In this document: in pieces, positions 8,416 through 14,286 of the stretch
Position numbering within the stretch: position 1 is the first letter of the stretch
Layout of the letters: every line of letters begins with the position of its first letter
NCBI GenBank assembly: GCA_937975715.1
Contig: CALJUA010000117.1
Span: 1 to 15,646 of the forward strand
Origin: an uncultured Candidatus Planktophila sp.
GTDB taxonomy: Bacteria > Actinomycetota > Actinomycetes > Nanopelagicales > Nanopelagicaceae
DNA: 15,646 nt
Reading direction: 5' to 3'
The notes under the pieces: generated by a model
Databases searched by the model: none
Told to the model about the DNA's origin: nothing
What the model saw: only the letters and a program-made list of their open reading frames with translations
Made by a program: the position numbers and the translations under genes

Positions 8416-9131
8416 TGCTGACTCTATTCTTCGTTGAAGATTTGCCCACCACTGTCGGTGCTCGCTACGAATTCGATAGCGAAGACGCACATCATGCAAT
8501 CAAGGTTCTGCGCATTGCATCAGGTGAAATCTTTAATTTAAGCGATGGTAAAGGTTCCTGGTCGCGCGTCAGCGTAGAAAACGTCAATAAGAAGTCGATG
8601 ACAGTCACCGTTCTTGAGACAGGTTTTGAAGAAGCTCTCGTGCAGCACTTCACCATTGTGCAAGCAATCCCTAAAGGTGATCGCATCAAAGAATCGATTG
8701 AGATGTGCACCGAAGGCGGCGCTGATCGCATCGTGATGTGGAAGGCAGCTCGCAGCATTGGACGCGCCGATGAGAAAATTGAAAAGCTGCAGAACACCGC
8801 ACGTGAGGCATCAAAGCAATCACGACGTTTTCGTATCCCTGAAGTTGCAGGAGTTGCCACAACTGAAGACATCATCGACGAGATTGCAAAGGTGGATCTC
8901 GCACTCGTCTTTCACGAATCAGCGACCACCACAATTTCTCAAATCGTTGTTCCTGGCGTAACGAAGGTGGCCATCATCATCGGCCCCGAAGGTGGGCTCA
9001 CCGATGAAGAAGTCACCACCTTTGCAGCCGCTGGCGCCAAGGTAGTTCTGATGGGGCGGCCGATTTTGCGCTCAGCCCATGCCGGATTGGCGGCCCTTGC
9101 CGCGGTCAACACGGCCCTTTCTGTGTGGTGA
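8415..9131 (+). CDS. rsmE: 16S rRNA m3U1498 methyltransferase
   Basis: RsmE methylates N3 of U1498 in 16S rRNA, near the decoding centre, using S-adenosylmethionine. It belongs to the SPOUT (knotted) superfamily. The product is 238 residues, a normal length. An N-terminal PUA-like RNA-binding region covers about 1-70, including DAHHAIKVLRI. The SPOUT catalytic domain follows, with IPKGDRIKESIEMCTEGGADRI and the SAM-binding knot motif GPEGGLTDEE (190-199). The conserved C-terminal GRPILRSAHAGLAALAAV segment is present. The start overlaps the dnaJ stop by one base, which implies translational coupling. Pairing with dnaJ downstream of hrcA is conserved in actinobacteria. Confidence 0.95.
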   Translation: MLTLFFVEDLPTTVGARYEFDSEDAHHAIKVLRIASGEIFNLSDGKGSWSRVSVENVNKKSMTVTVLETGFEEALVQHFTIVQAIPKGDRIKESIEMCTEGGADRIVMWKAARSIGRADEKIEKLQNTAREASKQSRRFRIPEVAGVATTEDIIDEIAKVDLALVFHESATTTISQIVVPGVTKVAIIIGPEGGLTDEEVTTFAAAGAKVVLMGRPILRSAHAGLAALAAVNTALSVW

Positions 9132-9148
9132 AAAGACCCTCCACCCGA

Positions 9149-9163
9149 TACATTTTCACTCAT
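9149..9163 (+). promoter_or_regulatory. Possible near-leaderless promoter of phoH
   Basis: TACATT at 9149-9154 fits TAnnnT and ends 9 bases before the ATG at 9164. No Shine-Dalgarno is visible before that ATG. The spacing is at the long end for a leaderless start, so this is weaker than the sites at hrcA and at 11716. Confidence 0.3.
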
Positions 9164-10150
9164 ATGGAGCGCCTCTTAGTCACGATCCCTCCGGCCATTC
9201 CGATGGTTGCTCTCCTTGGTGCGGGCGATGCAAATATCTTGGCGATTGAAGCTGCCTTTCCTTCTGTCAATATCACGGTGCGCGGCAATGAAATCACCTT
9301 GCGCGGCCCACATGTTGATTGCATGGCGCTAGAAAAACTTTTTGGCGAGATGTTGGTTGTCATTCGTTCCGGTCAGGCGCTCGATGTCAACGCAGTTCTG
9401 CGCAGCATCGCAATGATTGAGGCTACGCCCGCACATAGCCCAGGCGAAGTTCTCTCATTAAATATCGTCAGCAATCGCGGCAAGACAATCAGACCAAAGA
9501 CCGCAAATCAGAAGCTCTATGTCGATGCGATTGAAGAGAACACAATCACTTTCGGAATTGGCCCAGCCGGTACCGGTAAGACTTACCTTGCAATGGCAAA
9601 GGCAGTAGCCGCGTTGCAGGCAAAGCAGGTCAATCGCATTATCTTGTCTCGTCCCGCAGTTGAGGCAGGGGAGAAGCTTGGATTCTTGCCCGGAACCCTC
9701 AGCGAGAAGATTGATCCATACCTACGTCCACTCTTTGATGCACTGCACGACATGATTGATGGAGATTCGATTCCACGTTTAATTCAATCTGGAATCATCG
9801 AAGTTGCACCGCTTGCATTTATGCGCGGACGTACTCTCAATGATGCATTCATCATCTTGGATGAAGCGCAGAACACCACACCCGAACAAATGAAGATGTT
9901 CCTGACTCGCCTTGGTTTCGGTTCAAAGATGGTAATTACCGGTGACATTACACAGAACGACTTACCTAACGGTCAGCGCAGTGGACTCGGCATCATTCGT
10001 TCCATTCTTGATGGCGTAGCAGATATTGCATTTATGGATCTCACCGCAGAAGATGTTGTCCGCCACCGTTTGATTGGCGACATAGTTAAGGCATATGACG
10101 CATACGATGCGACAAAACATGCGCCAGTCAGTATTCACAAGCAGTCATGA
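9164..10150 (+). CDS. phoH: PhoH-family ATPase (PhoH-like protein)
   Basis: PhoH-like proteins are P-loop ATPases of the RecD-like superfamily, linked to RNA metabolism and almost always encoded beside ybeY. From the ATG at 9164 the product is 328 residues, a normal length. An N-terminal KH-like region (HPMV-type start, GAGDANILAIEAAFPSVNI) comes first. Walker A is GPAGTGKT (133-140) and Walker B is the ILDEAQNTTPEQ segment (DEAQ at 233-236), followed by VITGDITQNDLP. The frame also opens at a GTG at 9125, which would overlap rsmE and add 13 residues (to 341 aa) with no resemblance to the family. I prefer the ATG because conservation begins just after it and a -10-like box sits 9 bases upstream. 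The stop overlaps the ybeY start as ATGA. A HIT-family gene often found before phoH in related genomes is absent here. Confidence 0.94.
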   Translation: MERLLVTIPPAIPMVALLGAGDANILAIEAAFPSVNITVRGNEITLRGPHVDCMALEKLFGEMLVVIRSGQALDVNAVLRSIAMIEATPAHSPGEVLSLNIVSNRGKTIRPKTANQKLYVDAIEENTITFGIGPAGTGKTYLAMAKAVAALQAKQVNRIILSRPAVEAGEKLGFLPGTLSEKIDPYLRPLFDALHDMIDGDSIPRLIQSGIIEVAPLAFMRGRTLNDAFIILDEAQNTTPEQMKMFLTRLGFGSKMVITGDITQNDLPNGQRSGLGIIRSILDGVADIAFMDLTAEDVVRHRLIGDIVKAYDAYDATKHAPVSIHKQS

Positions 10151-10584
10151 CAATTGAGGTAAATAATCGCTCTGGTGTTGCTGCCCCAGAGCGTGAGATT
10201 GAATCTCTGCTGACTTTCGGAATCGATTACATGGAATTGCATCCAGAGTGCGAGCTATCGGTTACCTTTGTTGATGATGCAGAGATGGAAGAGCTTCACA
10301 TCAAATGGATGGATGAACCCGGAACTACCGATGTCCTTTCCTTTCCGATGGATATGCCTGAAAGCAAGGACGATGCGGTAACTCTCGGCGATATTGTTAT
10401 CGATCCGATTGTCGCTGCCAACCAAGCCGCCGCTGCAGGTCATAGCACCGAGCATGAGATTTATATCCTTGCAGCTCATGGTCTCCTGCATATCTTGGGA
10501 TATGACCATGCAGATAAAGATGAAGAGAAGATCATGTTTGAACTGCAAGAAACTATTGTCAAGAAATGGGCATCCAAGAAGTGA
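10147..10584 (+). CDS. ybeY: Endoribonuclease / rRNA maturation factor YbeY
   Basis: YbeY is a single-strand-specific, metal-dependent endoribonuclease needed for 16S rRNA 3'-end maturation and 70S quality control. The product is 145 residues, a normal length. The zinc-binding motif HGLLHILGYDH gives the three histidine ligands at 111, 115 and 121. The conserved strand segment LSVTFVDDAEMEELH and the signature WMDEPGTTDVLSFPMD are also present. The start overlaps the phoH stop by four bases (ATGA), and the 3' end overlaps the next gene. PhoH, YbeY and CorC form a cluster kept across many bacterial phyla, which points to a shared role in RNA or ribosome upkeep. Confidence 0.96.
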   Translation: MTIEVNNRSGVAAPEREIESLLTFGIDYMELHPECELSVTFVDDAEMEELHIKWMDEPGTTDVLSFPMDMPESKDDAVTLGDIVIDPIVAANQAAAAGHSTEHEIYILAAHGLLHILGYDHADKDEEKIMFELQETIVKKWASKK

Positions 10585-11399
10585 ATAAAGTAGGCAAGGC
10601 AACCGGCACTGCAATCCAATTTCTCTACGATCTCGCCCAGAAACGTGGATTAATTAAGAACGATTCCAGCCATCTCGCTGATAATGATTTCGAGCTCGGC
10701 GATACTTTGGTCCGCGAATTAATGGTTCCTCGCACAGAGATGGTCTGGGTCGAGCGCGATAAGACGCTTCGCCAGGGTTTATCGCTTGCGCTGCGATCTG
10801 GATATTCTCGTATTCCTGTTGCCGGCGAAGACCTCGATAACATCATCGGTATCGCCTATGTGAAAGATCTAGCAAAGCGCGCGCTGGATCATCATGACGC
10901 GGAGACATCGGAAAAAGTCGAACAACATATGCGCCCACCAGTCTTTGTCCCTGAAAATAAAGAGGCTGCTGACTTGCTGCGCGATATGCAGCGCAACCAG
11001 ATTCACCTCGCAATCGTGGTAGATGAATACGGCGGAACAGCAGGAATCATCACCATTGAAGACATCATCGAAGAAATCGTTGGCGAGATTGCAGATGAAT
11101 ACGATGACGGCGTCGAAAGCTTTACCTGGTTATCTGAGACTAAGGCTCGCGCAAAAGCTTCACTCCATATCGAAGACCTCGCTGAAGAGCTGAAGATCAC
11201 GATTAAAGAAGAGGATTACGAAGGCATCGACACCATCGGTGGTTTGATGGCACAGATTCTCGGTCGCGTACCAATCGCGGGAAGCACGGTTACCATCGAA
11301 GGTTGGTCCATCACATCAGAACGCCCAGTCGGTCGCCGTCGTAGAATTAGCTCTGTCATTATCGAGCGCGTTGAAGTTATTGAAGAGGATCACGAGTAA
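10566..11399 (+). CDS. CorC/HlyC-type CBS-domain protein without DUF21
   Basis: This protein has a pair of CBS domains and a CorC_HlyC transporter-associated domain, and is linked by family to magnesium/cobalt efflux. The first CBS domain is at about residues 50-110 (from LVRELMVPRTEMV) and the second at 117-178, with the signature IVVDEYGGTAGIITIEDIIEEIVGEI. The C-terminal CorC_HlyC domain covers about 190-270. The product is only 277 residues: the roughly 150-200-residue DUF21 membrane domain that normally precedes ELGDTLVRE in actinobacterial relatives is missing, so the layout is like E. coli YbeX/CorC. The intact ybeY directly upstream leaves no room for it. The start may be the ATG at 10566 (19-base overlap with ybeY) or the GTG at 10581, which makes a 4-base GTGA overlap and may be the better choice. 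No membrane segment is visible, so it is probably cytosolic. Confidence 0.88.
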   Translation: MGIQEVNKVGKATGTAIQFLYDLAQKRGLIKNDSSHLADNDFELGDTLVRELMVPRTEMVWVERDKTLRQGLSLALRSGYSRIPVAGEDLDNIIGIAYVKDLAKRALDHHDAETSEKVEQHMRPPVFVPENKEAADLLRDMQRNQIHLAIVVDEYGGTAGIITIEDIIEEIVGEIADEYDDGVESFTWLSETKARAKASLHIEDLAEELKITIKEEDYEGIDTIGGLMAQILGRVPIAGSTVTIEGWSITSERPVGRRRRISSVIIERVEVIEEDHE

Positions 11400-11711
11400 A
11401 TGAATAACCCAGAAGATACAAAGCTGGTCACTCTTGCCACAAATACTTTAGCTCGCAGCGGCGCTTCATCTGCTGCTGCGCTGCGCGATACAACTGGGCG
11501 CACATATGTTGCGATCAGCGTTCTATCTCCATCCTTGTCGCTCGATGCATTTGAAGCAGTACTGACCGTTGCTCTTGCATCAGGTATTACCGGCATTGAA
11601 AGCGTTGTTGCTACCGGTGCACAACCTACAAATATCAAGGCAATTAAGGACTTTGCACCAACAGCAACGGTCTTCTTCGTAAGCGCAGACGGCCAAGAGC
11701 TCGCGCTTTAA
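11400..11711 (+). CDS. Cytidine-deaminase-like protein lacking catalytic residues
   Basis: The product is 103 residues. It resembles the short protein annotated as cytidine deaminase that follows the CorC/HlyC gene in many actinobacteria; shared features include the DxKLVTLA opening, AALRDTTGRTYVA, and SPSLSLDAFEAVLTVALASG. True cytidine deaminases use a His/Cys-Ala-Glu motif and a Pro-Cys-x-x-Cys motif to hold zinc. This protein has no cysteine and no histidine anywhere, and the expected HAE position is replaced, so zinc-dependent deamination cannot be its role. The deaminase-like fold may have been kept for structure, binding or partner contact; the function is unknown. The ATG directly abuts the stop of the upstream gene, so it is translated as part of the phoH-ybeY-CorC unit. 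era, the usual next gene, does not follow. Confidence 0.75.
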   Translation: MNNPEDTKLVTLATNTLARSGASSAAALRDTTGRTYVAISVLSPSLSLDAFEAVLTVALASGITGIESVVATGAQPTNIKAIKDFAPTATVFFVSADGQELAL

Positions 11712-11715
11712 CCGT

Positions 11716-11727
11716 TAAGATAGGCGC
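11716..11727 (+). promoter_or_regulatory. Probable leaderless promoter of the FAH-family gene
   Basis: TAAGAT at 11716-11721 fits TAnnnT and ends 6 bases before the ATG at 11728, which implies a leaderless or near-leaderless transcript. No Shine-Dalgarno or clear -35 is seen. The box overlaps a small inverted repeat, TTAAC-C-GTTAA, at 11708-11718. Confidence 0.5.
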
Positions 11728-12516
11728 ATGCGCGTCGTTCGTTTCTCACCACTGCCAGATGCTGGCTTAGGTACCGACCCTTTATACGGAGTCCTCGAAG
11801 AAGATAACCTCATCACTGTTATCACTGGCGATCCGATTTACCAGGGGATTCAGAAGACCGCAGCTCGCCTTGAGCTGACCAAAGTTCGTTTGCTTGCACC
11901 TGTTATCCCTCGCAGCAAGATTGTCTGCATCGGCAAGAACTATGCCGACCACGCAGCTGAAATGGGTGGCGTTGTACCTGAAGAACCGATCATCTTTATC
12001 AAGCCCAACACCACTGTGATTGGCCCTGGCGACACAATTGTCTGGCCTGCGATGGCGCCTTCGATTGATTACGAGGCAGAGCTTGCCATAGTCATTGGTC
12101 GCGTCTGCAAAGAAGTTCCAAAAGAGCGCGTCAACGATGTGATCTTTGGATACACCATGGCAAATGACATTACCTCTCGCGAATTACAGAAGAAGGATGG
12201 CCAGTGGACTCGTGCCAAGGGTTTCGACACTTTCTGCCCGCTCGGTCCTTGGATTGAAACTGATTTTGTTCCAGGTAATCAGCGCATCACAACGACTTTG
12301 AATGGTGAGATTAAGCAAGATGCTCACTTGAGCGACATGATTTTTAAGGTGCCCGATATCGTTAACTTTGTATCGAGCGTCATGACGCTGCTTCCAGGAG
12401 ATGTCATCATCACCGGAACACCTGCAGGTATCGGTCCGATGCCTGAGAAATCCACTGTTGCTGTATCCATTGAAGGCCTTGGCCAACTAACAAATAAGGT
12501 GAGTGCTCATCCATGA
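11728..12516 (+). CDS. Fumarylacetoacetate hydrolase (FAH) family protein
   Basis: Members of this family are Mg/Mn-dependent hydrolases, isomerases or decarboxylases of small 2-oxo acids; relatives include oxaloacetate decarboxylase FAHD1 and 2-hydroxyhepta-2,4-diene-1,7-dioate isomerase. The product is 262 residues, the short FAHD form. The N-terminal small domain (1-60) is followed by the catalytic domain. Key segments are KIVCIGKNYADHAAEM (64-79), the metal ligands in DYEAELAIVIGR (E116, E118), NDITSRELQKKDGQW (D147) and GDVIITGTPAGIGPM (224-238). The catalytic set looks complete, but the substrate cannot be read from sequence. The position immediately upstream of gltX, with a 4-base ATGA overlap, is the arrangement found in Streptomyces-type genomes, so a link to amino-acid or central carbon metabolism is possible. 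Its own leaderless-type promoter probably drives both genes. Confidence 0.9.
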   Translation: MRVVRFSPLPDAGLGTDPLYGVLEEDNLITVITGDPIYQGIQKTAARLELTKVRLLAPVIPRSKIVCIGKNYADHAAEMGGVVPEEPIIFIKPNTTVIGPGDTIVWPAMAPSIDYEAELAIVIGRVCKEVPKERVNDVIFGYTMANDITSRELQKKDGQWTRAKGFDTFCPLGPWIETDFVPGNQRITTTLNGEIKQDAHLSDMIFKVPDIVNFVSSVMTLLPGDVIITGTPAGIGPMPEKSTVAVSIEGLGQLTNKVSAHP

Positions 12517-13976
12517 CAGCTGGTAAAAAAGTAAAAGTTCGTTTTGCGCCATCTCCAACAGGTGACCTTCACGTAGGAAATATCCGTACAGCGTTATTCG
12601 ATTGGGCATTTGCCCGCCACACAGGTGGCACATTCTTATTCCGTATTGAAGACACTGATACGACTCGCGTTACTCCTGAATACATCCAAGCTGCAATCGA
12701 CACGCTGAAGTGGCTTGGACTCAATTGGGATGAGGGACCAGAAGTCGGTGGACCCAACGGCCCATACCTTCAATCACAGCGTCTCGATATCTATGCAACA
12801 TGGGCACAGAAGTTTCTTGATCAAGGCGATGCCTATCACTGCTATTGCTCACCGGAAGAGCTAGAAGCAGTACGTGAAGCACAGCGCGCAGCAAATGTTG
12901 CACCTGGCTATAACGGACATTGCCGCGACCTGACAGCAGATCAGATCGCTGCATATAAGGCGCAAGGCCGCGAAGCTGTTGTCCGCATGCGCATGCCTGA
13001 TGGCACAACTACCTTTACCGATGCTATTCGTGGCGAAGTAACTTTCGATCACAAGTTTGTTCCTGACTTTGTTCTCGTGCGTGCGGATGGTTCACCGCTC
13101 TATACATTGGCAGTTGCTGTCGACGATATCTTGATGGAAGTTACCCACGTTCTGCGCGGTGAAGATCTCTTATCTTCAACCCCACGTCAGATTCGCGTCT
13201 ATCAGGCGATGGGTGTTAAACCAGAGGATTACCCAACCTTTGCCCACCTTCCATTTGTGATGGGTCAGGACAATGCAAAGCTCTCCAAGCGCAACGGTGA
13301 AGTATCGATCGCCTGGTATCGCGAGCAAGGTTATTTGCCCGAGGCAATCTGTAATTACCTCGCACTTCTTGGCTGGTCTCCAGGAGATGACCGCGAGAAT
13401 GTCACGATGCAAGAGCTGACAGAGCTCTTCACCGTCGAAAAGGTTCACTCATCACCAGCTCGCTTTGATATGAAGAAGCTTGAGGCCATCAACGGTGACA
13501 AGATTCGTGCACTGACTTTGGATGATTTCCTTACCTGGACTCTGCCATTTCTTACCAAGGCGGGCATCATCACTGGTACTGATGCAGAGGTTGCTCTCGT
13601 AAAGAAGGCGCTTCCAATTATTCAAGAGCGCATCGTCAAGCTCGATGAGACCCCAGCACTTTTGAAGTTCTTATTCGTTAAGGAATTTGCAGTCGATGCT
13701 GACGCTGTTTCAAAGATTACAGATGATGCATCGAAGGATATTTTGAAGCGATCACTGAAGGAGCTTGAAGCTCTGACAACGTGGGATCACGCATCAATCG
13801 AGGCAACACTTCGTGCAGCGCTGATTGAAGATATGGGCCTCAAGCCACGTATTGCTTTCACAGCACTTCGCATTGCAACCACCGGTAGCACAATTTCTCC
13901 TCCACTCTTTGAGTCGATGGAGCTATTGGGCCAAAGTGCTTGTATTTCGCGTATTTCTGCAGCCCTTAGCCTCTAG
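12513..13976 (+). CDS. gltX: Glutamyl-tRNA synthetase
   Basis: GltX is a class I aminoacyl-tRNA synthetase that charges tRNA-Glu with glutamate. In actinobacteria, which generally lack GlnRS, it also mischarges tRNA-Gln for later amidation by GatCAB. The product is 487 residues, a normal length. The HIGH-type motif is HVGN (20-23) in FAPSPTGDLHVGN, and the KMSKS-type motif is KLSKR (256-260). Cysteines in YHCYCSPEE and GHCRDL are candidate zinc ligands of the acceptor-binding region. The Rossmann fold is followed by the stem-contact fold and a helical anticodon-binding region from about residue 330 to the end (ALRIATTGSTISPPLFESMELLG). The start overlaps the upstream stop as ATGA. tRNA-Gln and tRNA-Glu genes lie just downstream. 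Whether the enzyme is discriminating or not cannot be read directly. Confidence 0.97.
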   Translation: MTAGKKVKVRFAPSPTGDLHVGNIRTALFDWAFARHTGGTFLFRIEDTDTTRVTPEYIQAAIDTLKWLGLNWDEGPEVGGPNGPYLQSQRLDIYATWAQKFLDQGDAYHCYCSPEELEAVREAQRAANVAPGYNGHCRDLTADQIAAYKAQGREAVVRMRMPDGTTTFTDAIRGEVTFDHKFVPDFVLVRADGSPLYTLAVAVDDILMEVTHVLRGEDLLSSTPRQIRVYQAMGVKPEDYPTFAHLPFVMGQDNAKLSKRNGEVSIAWYREQGYLPEAICNYLALLGWSPGDDRENVTMQELTELFTVEKVHSSPARFDMKKLEAINGDKIRALTLDDFLTWTLPFLTKAGIITGTDAEVALVKKALPIIQERIVKLDETPALLKFLFVKEFAVDADAVSKITDDASKDILKRSLKELEALTTWDHASIEATLRAALIEDMGLKPRIAFTALRIATTGSTISPPLFESMELLGQSACISRISAALSL

Positions 13977-14008
13977 CTCCGAGTGGTCGAGGCGCTAAAA
14001 ACCTCATG

Positions 14009-14014
14009 TAAACT
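14009..14014 (+). promoter_or_regulatory. Probable promoter -10 of the tRNA-Gln/tRNA-Glu unit
   Basis: TAAACT at 14009-14014, the same hexamer as at hrcA, lies in the short gltX-tRNA gap. Transcription would begin around 14021, just before a leader hairpin and tRNA-Gln. The -35 region (about 13985-13991) is weak. The tRNAs may also be read from gltX, since no terminator separates them. Confidence 0.45.
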
Positions 14015-14022
14015 ACTCACCT

Positions 14023-14040
14023 TGCCTTCGCGAGAAGGTA
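14023..14040 (+). other. Leader hairpin abutting tRNA-Gln
   Basis: Bases 14023-14029 and 14034-14040 form a 7-bp stem (one G-T pair) closed by GCGA, a GNRA-type tetraloop. It ends one base before the mature 5' end of tRNA-Gln at 14042. There is no T-tract, so it is unlikely to be a gltX terminator. It is probably the 5' leader of the pre-tRNA, removed by RNase P. Confidence 0.5.
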
Positions 14041-14041
14041 T

Positions 14042-14113
14042 TGGGGTATGGGGTAATTGGCAGCCCTGCTGATTCTGGTTCAGTAAGTCTAGGTTCGAGT
14101 CCTGGTACCCCAG
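14042..14113 (+). tRNA. tRNA-Gln (anticodon CTG)
   Basis: The gene folds as a full cloverleaf of 72 nt plus a discriminator G included at 14113. The acceptor stem is TGGGGTA (14042-14048) paired with TACCCCA (14106-14112). The anticodon stem is GCTGA/TCAGT around the loop TTCTGGT, which gives anticodon CTG reading CAG glutamine codons. The T loop contains GGTTCGAGTCC. The 3' CCA is not encoded (CGC follows) and must be added by the CCA-adding enzyme. Confidence 0.95.
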
Positions 14114-14141
14114 CGCAGTACACACAACTGAATAAATCTAG

Positions 14142-14214
14142 GGCCCCGTCGTCTAGCGGCCTAGGACTCTGGCTTCTCAAGCCAGCTACGAGGGTTCGAA
14201 TCCCTTCGGGGCTA
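14142..14214 (+). tRNA. tRNA-Glu (anticodon CTC)
   Basis: The 73-nt cloverleaf has acceptor stem GGCCCCG (14142-14148) paired with CGGGGCT (14207-14213), with G1-T72 as a wobble pair, and discriminator A at 14214. The anticodon stem CTGGC/GCCAG holds the loop TTCTCAA, giving anticodon CTC, which reads GAG. The T arm is GAGGGTTCGAATCCCTT. CCA is not encoded. It lies 28 bases after tRNA-Gln and shares its transcript. Confidence 0.96.
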
Positions 14215-14231
14215 CATCACAGAATGGATAG

Positions 14232-14267
14232 TGCCATCTCTCAACTTTTTGAGGGGTGGCATTTTCT
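14232..14267 (+). terminator. Intrinsic terminator after tRNA-Glu
   Basis: Bases 14232-14244 and 14249-14261 form a 13-bp stem with two G-T pairs and a 4-base CTTT loop, followed at once by TTTTCT. This is a strong Rho-independent terminator ending the tRNA transcript, and the clearest terminator in the window. Confidence 0.9.
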
Positions 14268-14274
14268 ATTGGGC

Positions 14275-14286
14275 TAGGGTTTTCAC
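14275..14286 (+). promoter_or_regulatory. Probable leaderless promoter of the CoA-transferase gene
   Basis: TAGGGT at 14275-14280 fits TAnnnT and ends 6 bases before the ATG at 14287; no Shine-Dalgarno is present. Any -35 must lie inside the preceding terminator hairpin. TTGAGG at 14249-14254 is a candidate, but its 20-bp spacing is poor. Confidence 0.42.

Noticed and set aside
14041..14277. 78-residue plus-strand frame across the tRNA genes
   Set aside because: It is a translation of tRNA-Gln, tRNA-Glu and the terminator, not a protein gene.
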